Shown here piece after piece: positions 1-7,457 of a stretch of DNA of 12,009 nucleotides. This DNA is from Actinomycetota bacterium (GTDB lineage Bacteria; Actinomycetota; Thermoleophilia; Solirubrobacterales; Solirubrobacteraceae), in the NCBI GenBank assembly GCA_005888335.1, contig VAWY01000215.1:1-12009 (forward strand), given 5' to 3'. The translations under genes were made by a program, and so were the position numbers. Numbering within the stretch: position 1 is the stretch's first letter; each line of letters opens with the position of its first letter. The notes under the pieces are model-generated. The model saw only the letters and a list, made by a program, of their open reading frames with translations, had not been told where the DNA came from and made no database searches.

Positions 1-1493
1 ATCGTCATGTACGCGCGCGTCATCTCCAGCGGCGAGACGCCGCGCGTGAGGCCGCCGAGCACCATCGACGGGTACGCGTCCAGGTGCGACGTGATCCCCA
101 TGTCGTACGCGGTCTGGCGGACCTCCTCGGGGCCGAGGTCGAGGCCCAGCTGCATGTAGACGGTGTTGTCCGAGCGCACGAGCGCCTCGAAGAGGGTCTC
201 GCGCCCTTTGTAGACGTGATCGTCGGTCTGGACGTCGATCGGCCCCCACTTCGGGTCGCGGAAGAGCAGGCGCTTGGAGATGTAGGTCGTCGACTTCGGG
301 TCGATGCCGCGCCGCAGCGCGGTCATCAGCGCCATGACCTTGAACGTCGAGCCCGGCTGGCGCTTGCCCTGGGCCGCGAGGTTGAACTTCGACGTTGCGT
401 ACTTCTGCGAGGACGCCATGGCGAGGATGTGCCCGTTGTTCGGGTCGATGCTCACCAGCGCGGCGGACGGGTCGCCCGGGTTGGCCAGGCGGTTGGCGAT
501 CGCGGTGCGCGCGAGCCGCTGCAGCTTGAGGTCGATCGTCGTGTAGACGCGCAGCCCGCCCCGGCGCACGGTGTCGGCCCCGTAGCGCTTGACGAGCTGG
601 TCCTTGACGTAGTCGAAGAAGTAGCTCTCGCGCCGCTCGGCGTAGTAACGCGAGTCGCGGACGCCGAGCCCCGACTCGATCGCCCGCTGCCCGGTCTCGG
701 GCGTGATGTAGTGCTGCTTGACCATCGCGCGCAGCACCTCGTTGCGGCGCGCCATCGCGCGGCGCTGGTCGAGGAACGGGTTGTAGGCCGAGGGCGCCTG
801 CGGCAGGCCGGCGAGCAGCGCGGCCTCGGAGAGCGTCAGCTGGCTGGCGGGCTTGCCGAAGAACATCCGCGACGCGGCCTGGATGCCGACCGCGGTCTGC
901 CCGCCGATCGTCCCGTACGGGACGGAGTTGAGGTAGCGGTCGAGGATCCAGCGCTTGCCGTCGATGCCCGGGTGCTCCTTCTCGAGCTCCTGGGCGAGCT
1001 TGGCCTCACGCACCTTGCGCGTGAACGTCCGCTTCTTGCCGGGCTCGTAGAGATTCTTGATGAGCTGCATCGTCAGCGTCGAGCCGCCCTCGACGGTGCG
1101 CCGCGAGGAGAGGTTCTTGACCGCCGCGCGGAAGACGCCCTCGACGTCGACGCCCTTGTGCGAGTAGAACCGGCGGTCCTCGATGGCGACCGTCGCGTTG
1201 CGAACGTTCGTCGGGATGGCGTTGCGCCCGACCGGCGTGCGCAGCGTGTCGGCGGTGATGAAGCCGAGCCGCTGGCCGTCGGCCGCGTAGACGACCGAGC
1301 TGGCGCCCTGCTCGACGGGCTTGATCGTGCTCAGCGCGGGCGCCGAGGCCATGATCCCGATCACCCATCCGACGACCGCGAGCGCGCCGATGGCCGCCGA
1401 TGCGGCGAGAACGCCGAGGACCAGGAAGGCGACGCGGCTCGAGCCGCCGCCGCGGCGGCGCTTCCGGCGCCGCTGCCGCTCGTGATGGGACAT
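1..1493 (-). CDS. Bifunctional penicillin-binding protein, class A (PBP1A-like), C-terminus cut by window edge
   Basis: This enzyme polymerises lipid II glycan strands and cross-links their peptides at the outer face of the membrane. I read 497 residues from ATG at 1493-1491 with no stop before the window edge. Residues 1-20 are a basic cytoplasmic tail and about 21-50 a membrane anchor. The GT51 domain (about 70-250) carries EDRRFYSHKGVD with catalytic Glu105 and GGSTLTMQLIKNLY at 137-149. The transpeptidase domain begins near 340, with the serine nucleophile in GSTFK (Ser382, Lys385) and the SDN motif at 441-443. The KTG motif expected further on lies beyond the window. The start lies 22 bp downstream of the mscS stop on the same strand, so the two are probably co-transcribed. 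No Shine-Dalgarno sequence is obvious. Family assignment is secure; the paralogue name is not. Confidence 0.95.
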   Translation of the reverse strand, partial: MSHHERQRRRKRRRGGGSSRVAFLVLGVLAASAAIGALAVVGWVIGIMASAPALSTIKPVEQGASSVVYAADGQRLGFITADTLRTPVGRNAIPTNVRNATVAIEDRRFYSHKGVDVEGVFRAAVKNLSSRRTVEGGSTLTMQLIKNLYEPGKKRTFTRKVREAKLAQELEKEHPGIDGKRWILDRYLNSVPYGTIGGQTAVGIQAASRMFFGKPASQLTLSEAALLAGLPQAPSAYNPFLDQRRAMARRNEVLRAMVKQHYITPETGQRAIESGLGVRDSRYYAERRESYFFDYVKDQLVKRYGADTVRRGGLRVYTTIDLKLQRLARTAIANRLANPGDPSAALVSIDPNNGHILAMASSQKYATSKFNLAAQGKRQPGSTFKVMALMTALRRGIDPKSTTYISKRLLFRDPKWGPIDVQTDDHVYKGRETLFEALVRSDNTVYMQLGLDLGPEEVRQTAYDMGITSHLDAYPSMVLGGLTRGVSPLEMTRAYMT

Positions 1494-1515
1494 CGGCGTC
1501 TGATTCTAGGAGCGG

Positions 1516-2304
1516 CTACCGGAGCCCTGCCGCACGCAACGCGCTGAACGCGCGCTCGCGCAGCTCGGCCTCGCGCGCGCCCTTGGTCGCGGGCTCGACC
1601 TGCTCGCCCGCGAGCGCCAGGCGCGTGCCCTCGGTGGCGATCTCGGCCAGGGTGCTCGTCGCCTCGGGCAGCGCGCCGCGCAGAACGTCGAGCGCCCGCA
1701 GGGCGTCGGCGTCGGGCGCGAGCCACAGCGAGACCTCGGTGCCGACCGTCGGCTCGAGCACCGTGTCGTTGCGCAGCACGCCGGCGGCGAGCCGCTCGTT
1801 GGGAATGACGATGCGCGCGCCCGCGGCGGTGCGCAGGTACGTGTACGTGAGCCGGACGTCCTCGACGATCCCCGTCTCGCCCTCGAAGGTCACCTGGTCG
1901 CCGATGCGCAGCGGCTGCGTGACCGCGAGCAGCAGGCCGGCAACCCCATTGGCGAGCGTCTGGCGCGACGCGAAGCCGACGACGGCGGCGAGGATGGCGC
2001 TGGAGGCGAGGAACGGCGCGACGAGCTTCTCCAGCGAGCTGAACTGCGCGAGCGCGATCGCGACGCCGATGAGGACGATCGTCACCTCGAGCACGCGGCG
2101 CAGGAAGCGCAGGCGCGTGTCGGCCTCCGGCGTCAGCGCGCCGCCGGCCAGGCGCGCGGCGACCCCGGCGGCCCGGCGCGACAGCGCGCGGTCGAGCGCA
2201 TAGGCGCCGCCGAGCGTGATGATGAGCGCGATCGCCGCGGTGATCCACTGGTCGTTGTGCGACCACCAGGACGCAAAGAAGCGCATGGCACCATGGATCG
2301 GCAT
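1516..2304 (-). CDS. Small-conductance mechanosensitive ion channel (MscS family)
   Basis: A 262-residue membrane channel that would open under membrane tension and release osmolytes on hypo-osmotic shock. Hydrophobic segments lie near residues 20-38, 72-90 and 96-130. The last is the pore helix region, continuing into PLRIGDQVTFEGETGIVEDV (131-150) and the VIPNERL motif (166-172), which are hallmark MscS beta-domain sequences. The protein is near the short end of the family and has a truncated C-terminal domain. I place the start at ATG 2304; a second in-frame ATG lies at 2286. A longer in-frame reading to 2592 is rejected because it runs antisense through the divergent mannosyltransferase. 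A TACGGT hexamer ends 8 nt before ATG 2304, so a leaderless transcript is possible. It is followed by the PBP gene after 22 bp. Confidence 0.93.
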   Translation of the reverse strand: MPIHGAMRFFASWWSHNDQWITAAIALIITLGGAYALDRALSRRAAGVAARLAGGALTPEADTRLRFLRRVLEVTIVLIGVAIALAQFSSLEKLVAPFLASSAILAAVVGFASRQTLANGVAGLLLAVTQPLRIGDQVTFEGETGIVEDVRLTYTYLRTAAGARIVIPNERLAAGVLRNDTVLEPTVGTEVSLWLAPDADALRALDVLRGALPEATSTLAEIATEGTRLALAGEQVEPATKGAREAELRERAFSALRAAGLR

Positions 2305-2359
2305 GGAGCGGGACCGTAGCGTGGCCCTCCACGGCCGGCCGGTGACGGCGCTGCCGCGC
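2305..2359. promoter_or_regulatory. Short divergent intergenic region with overlapping -10-like hexamers
   Basis: This gap of about 55 bp separates the divergent starts of the MscS and mannosyltransferase genes. TACGGT on the minus strand (2318-2313) and TAGCGT on the plus strand (2317-2322) both fit an actinobacterial TAnnnT -10 box and overlap each other. No convincing -35 element is visible on either side. This is a weak prediction from spacing and motif only. Confidence 0.25.
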
Positions 2360-3562
2360 ATGCGGCTGTCGCGCGACGCCGCCGCGGGGCTGCGCCTGGC
2401 CTGGCGGGCGACGCTGCTGACCCGCGTGCTCGTGTGGGTCGCCGGCGTGGGGGCGCTGCTCGTGTGGGGCACCTCGGGGCGAGCGCACGACTTCGACCCG
2501 GGCGGGCTGACCGCGCCCTTCGGCGCAGTGGGCGACGCGCTCGTTGCGCCCGCCGCGCGCTGGGACTCGGTCTGGTACCTCGCGATCGCCAACGACGGCT
2601 ACGGCGGGGCGGGGCGCCCCGCGTTCTTCCCGCTCTACCCCCTGCTCGCGCGGGCGGGCGGGTGGCTGGTCGGGTCGCCGCTGGTCGCCGGCGCGATCGT
2701 CTCGATCGCCTGCCTGGTCGTCGGGCTGGCGGCGCTGCACGAGCTGACCCGCCTGGAGCTGGGCGGCGAGGCCGCGCGCTGGACGGTCGTCGGCCTCGCG
2801 CTCTCGCCGATGAGCTTCTTCTTCTCGGCGGTCTACAGCGAGTCGCTGTTCCTCGCGCTCTCCGCGGGCGCGCTGCTCAGCGCGCGGCGCGGGCGCTGGT
2901 GGTGGGCGGGTGCGCTCGGGGCGCTCGCGGCGGCGACCCGCAGCGCCGGCGTGGTGCTGCTCGTCCCGCTCGTGCTGCTGGCGTGGTCGGCGCGGGTGCG
3001 ACCGCGCGACGCGCTCGCGCTCGCCCTGGTCCCCGCCGGCCTGCTCGTCTTCATGGCCGCGATGGCGGTCGCGGGGCACGGCGCGCTCGCGCCGTTCCAC
3101 GTGCAGGACGTGTGGTTCCGCGAGTGGGCGGGCCCGTTCGGCGGCGTGCCCGACGCGGTGGTCGCCGCCTGGGACGGTGCGCGCCAGCTGCTCTCGGGTC
3201 AGCGCGAGCACGTCTACTTCACCGCCGCCGGCGGCGACCCCTTCCACGTCGCGCGGATGAACCTGATGCTGTTCGCGTTCCTGCTCGCCGCGTTGCCGGC
3301 GCTGATCGGTGCGGCGCGGCGCCTGCCGCGCGCGTACGTCGCCTACACGGTCGCAGCGCTGGCGCTCCCGCTGTCGTATCCCGTGGGGCCGCAGCCGCTG
3401 ATGTCGCTGCCGCGCTTCGAGCTCGTGCTGCTGCCGCTGTGGATGTGGTGGGGCGTGTGGCTGAGCCGCCACCCGCGGGCGCGGGCGCCGGCGCTGGCGC
3501 TGAGCGCGATCGGCCTCGTCGCCTTCGCCGCGCAGTTCGCGACCTGGCACTGGGTGGCATGA
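2360..3562 (+). CDS. PIG-V-type integral membrane mannosyltransferase (GT-C fold)
   Basis: A 400-residue polytopic membrane protein of the bacterial PIG-V-like glycosyltransferase family, which would transfer a lipid-linked sugar (mannose in characterised relatives) to an envelope acceptor. Evidence: a first membrane helix at about 19-36; the family pattern RWDSVWYLAIANDGYG at 67-82 followed by PAFFPLYP at 87-94; FFFSAVYSESLF at 153-164; and about eight more hydrophobic segments to the C-terminus. RWDS carries the acidic residue expected in the first extracytoplasmic loop. The start is uncertain: ATG 2360 is used, with GTG 2342 and ATG 2303 in frame, the last overlapping the mscS start. The stop overlaps the next gene's ATG (ATGA), so the two are translationally coupled. 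The sugar and acceptor cannot be read from the sequence. Confidence 0.85.
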   Translation: MRLSRDAAAGLRLAWRATLLTRVLVWVAGVGALLVWGTSGRAHDFDPGGLTAPFGAVGDALVAPAARWDSVWYLAIANDGYGGAGRPAFFPLYPLLARAGGWLVGSPLVAGAIVSIACLVVGLAALHELTRLELGGEAARWTVVGLALSPMSFFFSAVYSESLFLALSAGALLSARRGRWWWAGALGALAAATRSAGVVLLVPLVLLAWSARVRPRDALALALVPAGLLVFMAAMAVAGHGALAPFHVQDVWFREWAGPFGGVPDAVVAAWDGARQLLSGQREHVYFTAAGGDPFHVARMNLMLFAFLLAALPALIGAARRLPRAYVAYTVAALALPLSYPVGPQPLMSLPRFELVLLPLWMWWGVWLSRHPRARAPALALSAIGLVAFAAQFATWHWVA

Positions 3563-4416
3563 CGGCGCTTGGCGCGCCCCACCACGCCCGGCTCGCGGCC
3601 GCGGATGACGCCCCCGGCCGGCGCAGGATCGCCACGCCCGATCGCGCACGTAGCTGGGCTACGCACACGATCGGCCGCGGCGCCCTGCTTGGCCGGGAGC
3701 GCCCCCGCGGCGACGATCCGGCCGCGGCGGGACGCGCCAAGCGCGCGATCCTGCTCGACGCGCTGGGGACCCTCGTGCGCTTCGAGGACCCCGCGCCGCT
3801 CCTGCGCTCGGCGCTCTCCGAGCGCCACGGCGTCGAGGTCGGCCTGGAAGATGCGCGCGCGGCCGTGCGCGCGGAGATCGCCGCCTACCGGCGCCTGCAC
3901 GGGCAGGCGGGCGACGCCGCGGCGCTCGCCGTCCTGCGCCGGACGTGCGCGACGGTCGTACGCGACACGCTGGGCGCGCCGGCCGCGGCGCTGGGCGCCG
4001 ACGAGCTCGTCCCGACCCTTGTCGACTGCTTTCGCTTCGCGCCCTTCCCCGAGGTGCACGGCGTGCTCGACACCCTGCGCGCGCGCGGGCACGCGCTCGC
4101 GGTCGTGTCCAACTGGGACGTCTCGCTGCACGACGTCCTCGAGCGCGTCGGGCTGGCGGCGCGGCTGGACGCGGTGGTCATCTCGGCCGAGCTCGGGATC
4201 GCGAAGCCCGACCCGGCGCCGTTCTGGCGCGCGCTCGAGCTGCTGGGCGCGAGCGCGGCCGGCGCCCTCCACGCCGGCGACCAGCTCGACGAGGACGTGG
4301 CCGGGGCGCGCACGGCGGGCGTTCGGCCGGTGCTCGTGGCGCGCGACGGCGCGTCGCCGCCGCCCGGCGTCGCCGTCGTCCGGACGCTTGAAGGTCTCCT
4401 TGACCTTGCGCCGTAA
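3559..4416 (+). CDS. HAD-superfamily hydrolase with atypical DALGTL motif and N-terminal extension
   Basis: A 285-residue cytosolic phosphatase-like HAD protein. Motif I is DALGTL (67-72) with nucleophile Asp67, motif II is Ser184 in VVSNWD, motif III is Lys216 in AKPDP, and motif IV is GDQLDED (240-246). The usual second Asp of DxD, the general acid, is Leu69. Other HAD subfamilies (HDHD3-like) also read DAxGTL, so activity is not excluded. A helical cap occupies about 75-170. The first 60 residues are Arg/Ala-rich, not HAD-like, and contain a 37-bp palindrome. There is no other ATG, GTG or TTG before motif I in this frame, so ATG 3559, overlapping the previous stop as ATGA, is the only ordinary start. 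The substrate is unknown. Confidence 0.85.
   Translation: MTALGAPHHARLAAADDAPGRRRIATPDRARSWATHTIGRGALLGRERPRGDDPAAAGRAKRAILLDALGTLVRFEDPAPLLRSALSERHGVEVGLEDARAAVRAEIAAYRRLHGQAGDAAALAVLRRTCATVVRDTLGAPAAALGADELVPTLVDCFRFAPFPEVHGVLDTLRARGHALAVVSNWDVSLHDVLERVGLAARLDAVVISAELGIAKPDPAPFWRALELLGASAAGALHAGDQLDEDVAGARTAGVRPVLVARDGASPPPGVAVVRTLEGLLDLAP
3638..3674. repeat. 37-bp imperfect palindrome inside the 5' end of the HAD gene
   Basis: There are two 17-nt arms around a TGG centre. The inner six pairs (CGTAGC / GCTACG) and the outer seven (CCGATCG / CGATCGG) match perfectly, and the middle four positions match once. It encodes about residues 27-39 of the HAD extension, where codons with A or T in third position (gat, gca, cgt, gct) cluster, unlike the surrounding GC3-rich codons. 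It resembles a dispersed REP-type element, but no second copy exists in this window. Confidence 0.6.
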
Positions 4417-4427
4417 CGTGTGAGCCC

Positions 4428-5255
4428 GTGACCACCGCCGCGGCCCCCGCGCCCCTCGAGCCACCAGCGCCGCCCGAGCGCCCGCCGTGGCGGGCCTGGA
4501 CGGGCCCCGCCGCGCTGCTGCTGGCGATCACGATCGCGCTGCTGCTCAGCAGCGTCGTCTACGTCGTGGGCGCGATCGCGACCGGCCACTCGAAGTCCTC
4601 GCCGGGTGCGAACCTCGTCGCCACGGTCCTTGGCGACGTCGCGTTCGTCGCCGCCGCCGTCTTCTTCGCGCAGCTCGCGGCGCGCCCGACCCCTGAGCAG
4701 TTCGGGCTGCGCCCGACGCGCGTGCGCCCGGCGCTGAAGTGGATGGCGCTCGGCTACGGCGCCTTCTGGCTGGTCACGGCGACCTGGTTCGTCGCGCTGG
4801 GGATCCACGACAAGGACCGCACGCTCAACGACCTCGGCGGCAGCACGCCCTCGCTGGTCGCGGCAGCGCTCCTCGTCACGGTGATCGCCCCCATCGCGGA
4901 GGAGGTGCTCTTCCGCGGCTACATCTTCACCGCGCTGCGCGGTTGGGCGGGCGTGTGGGGCGGGGCGGCGATCACCGGTGTGCTGTTCGGCGCCATCCAC
5001 ATCGACCCCGACCGCCCGACCGGCTTCCTGCTGCCGCTCGCCTTCCTGGGCTTCGTGCTCTGCCTGATCTACGCGCGCACGCGCTCGCTGTACCCGTGCA
5101 TCGCGCTGCACTCGATCAACAACGCGATCGCCTACGGCGCGACGGAGAGCTGGTCGTGGCAGATCCCGCTGCTCGTCTTCGGGGCGCTGGCGCTGATCAC
5201 CGCCGTGCTCGCGCCCGCGCAGCGCCTCTCGGGGCTGTGGCCGAGGGCGGCGTGA
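4428..5255 (+). CDS. CPBP (CAAX-type) intramembrane metalloprotease
   Basis: A 275-residue membrane protein of the CPBP/Abi family (glutamic-type or metal-dependent intramembrane proteases, distant relatives of the CAAX prenyl protease Rce1). Three conserved motifs are present: EEVLFRG at 158-164 (EExxxR), FGAIH at 187-191 (FxxxH) and HSINN at 228-232 (HxxxN). The N-terminus is Pro-rich and cytoplasmic (1-24), followed by helices near 27-50, 62-84, 102-124, 142-157, 172-190, 199-216 and 245-263. The start is GTG at 4428, 11 bp after the HAD stop. The stop overlaps the pyrE start (GTGA). Relatives process or protect against secreted peptides, but the substrate here is unknown. Confidence 0.9.
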   Translation: MTTAAAPAPLEPPAPPERPPWRAWTGPAALLLAITIALLLSSVVYVVGAIATGHSKSSPGANLVATVLGDVAFVAAAVFFAQLAARPTPEQFGLRPTRVRPALKWMALGYGAFWLVTATWFVALGIHDKDRTLNDLGGSTPSLVAAALLVTVIAPIAEEVLFRGYIFTALRGWAGVWGGAAITGVLFGAIHIDPDRPTGFLLPLAFLGFVLCLIYARTRSLYPCIALHSINNAIAYGATESWSWQIPLLVFGALALITAVLAPAQRLSGLWPRAA

Positions 5256-5824
5256 GCGGCGACCGCGTCGCGGTCGCTGGCGCAAAGGAGCGGCTCGTCG
5301 CCGAGCTGCGCGTGCACGCGCTCGTCCTCGGCGACGTCACGCTGACCAGCGGGCGCACCGCTCGCTACTACGTCGACGCCAAGCGCGCGATCCTGCGCCC
5401 GGCCGGCTTTCGCGCGCTCGGCGAGCTCGTCGCCGAGAAGGCGGCGGCCTGGGGCGCGACCGCGGTGGGCGGGCTCACGATGGGCGCCGACCCGGTCGCC
5501 TGCGCGGCGCTGGCCGCGGGAGCCGACGTCAAGGCGTTCTTCGTGCGCAAGGAGACCAAGGCGCACGGGCTGCAGCGGCGCATCGAGGGCCCGCTCCTCG
5601 AGGTCTCCGACCGCTGCCTGATCGTCGAGGACGTCGTCACAACCGGCGGCTCGACCCTGCAGGCGATCGACGCGCTGCGCGAAGCCGGCCACGAGATCGT
5701 GGGCGTCACCGCGGTGCTCGATCGGCTCGCGGGCGGCGGCGACGCGATCCGCGAGGCGGCGGCGGGCGCGCCCTACGAGCCGCTGACGACGATCGACGAC
5801 GTCTACCCCGACCGCCCGGAGTAG
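5252..5824 (+). CDS. pyrE: Orotate phosphoribosyltransferase
   Basis: A 190-residue cytosolic enzyme that joins orotate to PRPP to make OMP in de novo UMP synthesis. The type I PRTase fold is recognised by the PRPP-binding signature LIVEDVVTTGGST (123-135), with the acidic pair Glu126-Asp127, and by the flexible catalytic loop with RKETKAHG (99-106). TSGRTARYYVDAK (32-44) matches the OPRT N-terminal hood that contacts orotate. The GTG start at 5252 overlaps the protease stop as GTGA, so translation is coupled; an in-frame GTG at 5267 is an alternative. No other pyr gene is in the window, so pyrE sits apart from the main pyrimidine cluster. No terminator is evident in the 16 bp before the next reading frame. 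Confidence 0.93.
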   Translation: MSGDRVAVAGAKERLVAELRVHALVLGDVTLTSGRTARYYVDAKRAILRPAGFRALGELVAEKAAAWGATAVGGLTMGADPVACAALAAGADVKAFFVRKETKAHGLQRRIEGPLLEVSDRCLIVEDVVTTGGSTLQAIDALREAGHEIVGVTAVLDRLAGGGDAIREAAAGAPYEPLTTIDDVYPDRPE

Positions 5825-5840
5825 CGGCAGGTTTCTCCCC

Positions 5841-7451
5841 TTGACGCCCTGGGGCGCCGGGTGGAGTGTCGGATCGAACGGAACAGGCCGCGCCGTCAGC
5901 CGGGCGCCCACTGGGCCGTACGGCGCGCTCACTCCGGCCGGTGCGGTGCTGGCGGCGACGGTTTTCCCGGGCGCGGCCGCTGGACGGGTCAGCGCCACGT
6001 GCGGCAGCTTTGGGCCGGAATCGGGCACGGTCGAGCTCGGCAAGCCGGCCACGTACACCGCGTCCGCGGGCGGCAACCACTCGATGAGCGTCACCGTGAG
6101 CTGGGGCGACGGCAGCTCATCGAACACCTCGTTGAGCAGCGGGGGCTCCGACACGCTCTCGCACGTCTACGGCCAGGTGGGCACCTATACGACGCTGGTC
6201 ACGATCAGCGGGATCCTGCCGGACGGCACGACCCCCTGCGGCAACTCCGTGCCAGGGTCGGTGACGGTCACCAGCCCGCCGGCGCCGCCGCAGTCCCCGC
6301 CGAAGGCCGTCTACGCCGCGAGTGCCTCGACGCAGTACGTCGGCGAAGTGGTGATCTTCAGCGGGGGGCAGTCGTCGGATCCCGACAACGACATCGCCTC
6401 GTACGGCTGGGACTTCGGCGACGGGGCGACCTTCTCGGGCGTCGTGGCTCCCCACGTCTACTCGAAGGCCGGCACCTACACGGTGAAGCTCACGGTCACC
6501 GACTCGGGCGGCCGGTCGGACAGCACGAGCGGCGCCGTGACGATCACCGACAAGCCTGTGGACGCGCCGCCCAACCCGTTCCCGCCGACGGCGCCGCCGC
6601 CCGCCCCGACGCCGCCGGTCGCGACGCCGCCGGTGCAGCCCTTGGCGCCGAACGCGCCGTCGAGCCCCGCGTTGGGCAACAAGAAGACCCAGTTGGACAA
6701 GGACAAGTGGACCGACGCCTCCATCCTGCTGGGCGAGCACGCGGCGGAGGTCTGCACGGGCGCGGGAGTGCTGGCGCTTCTTCCCGACGTGACGGCGTCC
6801 AAGATCGGCGCCGGCACCCTGGCCATCATCTGCGGGATCGAGTGGAAGATCTCGCAGAAGCTGGCCAAGTGGGCCAACGACCCGCCCGATGCAGCCTTCA
6901 CGACAGTCGCCCGACCCGGCAAGGTCTCGATCCCGCGCATCCGTGCCTCCAAGCGCGTCTCGCGTCGCGCCGCCGCCGCGCTGAACGCGCTCTTCCGCAA
7001 CATGGCGAAGGAGAGCAGCCTCGTTGTCGCGCTCACCCACGCCGCCGAACGCGACCAGGGAGCGCTCGCGGCGGGTGACCTCACCGCAGCTGCCAAGCAG
7101 GAGGCCGCCGGCCTCCGCTACGCCGCGACGCTGTCCCGTGTCATCCGCGCGCGCGATCGGCTGCGCCGCCGCGCCGCGACTGCACTGAAGGCCTCCGGGC
7201 TGCGCACGCTGGCGAATCGCGCCGACCTTCGCCGCGCGCAACGAAAGGCTCGCCGGGGCCTGCCGGCGAGCGTCCGGAGAGCGCTCACCGGTCTGCTCAC
7301 GCCGTCCGAGCGGGCGGGCGTCGGCTCGGCCGCGCGTCGCATCGATCCTCGAACGGTCAAGGTCGCGTCGCTCGCCGCGGTCCTCACCAACAGGGCGCTG
7401 ATCCGCAGCGACCGGGCGGTCGCCGACGCCTTCGCGCGGCTGGCGTCGTGA
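5841..7451 (+). CDS. PKD-domain surface protein with helical C-terminal region (536 aa)
   Basis: Predicted extracytoplasmic protein of unknown function. Two Ig-like PKD domains lie at about 60-145 (VSWGDGSSS, LSHVYGQVGTYT) and 154-238 (SSDPDNDIASYGWDFGDG, HVYSKAGTYTVKLTVTD), typical of adhesion or extracellular binding modules. A Pro-rich linker follows (241-276), then a short charged segment, a hydrophobic stretch (303-335) and a basic Ala/Arg-rich, probably helical region (360-536). That C-terminal part resembles the protein at 8673-10562, for example DLRRAQRKARRGL against DLRAAQRKIARNGL. The start is taken as TTG 5841, the only start codon after an in-frame stop, with GGCAGG nine bases upstream. 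The export signal is weak: a hydrophobic run at 29-48 follows an uncharacteristically long N-region. It ends 6 bp from the convergent gene. Confidence 0.75.
   Translation: MTPWGAGWSVGSNGTGRAVSRAPTGPYGALTPAGAVLAATVFPGAAAGRVSATCGSFGPESGTVELGKPATYTASAGGNHSMSVTVSWGDGSSSNTSLSSGGSDTLSHVYGQVGTYTTLVTISGILPDGTTPCGNSVPGSVTVTSPPAPPQSPPKAVYAASASTQYVGEVVIFSGGQSSDPDNDIASYGWDFGDGATFSGVVAPHVYSKAGTYTVKLTVTDSGGRSDSTSGAVTITDKPVDAPPNPFPPTAPPPAPTPPVATPPVQPLAPNAPSSPALGNKKTQLDKDKWTDASILLGEHAAEVCTGAGVLALLPDVTASKIGAGTLAIICGIEWKISQKLAKWANDPPDAAFTTVARPGKVSIPRIRASKRVSRRAAAALNALFRNMAKESSLVVALTHAAERDQGALAAGDLTAAAKQEAAGLRYAATLSRVIRARDRLRRRAATALKASGLRTLANRADLRRAQRKARRGLPASVRRALTGLLTPSERAGVGSAARRIDPRTVKVASLAAVLTNRALIRSDRAVADAFARLAS
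6376..6395 (+). repeat. 20-bp inverted repeat shared by the two PKD genes
   Basis: The 20 bases encoding most of the DPDNDI motif of the second PKD domain recur exactly, on the opposite strand, at 9948-9967 within the second PKD domain of the other protein. Both copies are coding and in the same position of the domain. Shared ancestry or conversion explains them better than a site-specific element. Confidence 0.7.
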
Positions 7452-7457
7452 ACGTGG

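Noticed and set aside
84..1547. Long plus-strand open frame (487 codons)
   Set aside because: It lies antisense to the penicillin-binding protein, which has all its catalytic motifs on the minus strand; the frame is a GC-rich shadow.
1361..3649. Long minus-strand open frame (762 codons)
   Set aside because: It is Arg/Pro-rich low complexity running through the MscS, mannosyltransferase and PBP regions in the wrong frame, with no domain signal.
3885..5285. Minus-strand open frame (466 codons)
   Set aside because: Antisense to the HAD, CPBP protease and pyrE genes; only Arg/Gln/Asp-rich shadow sequence.
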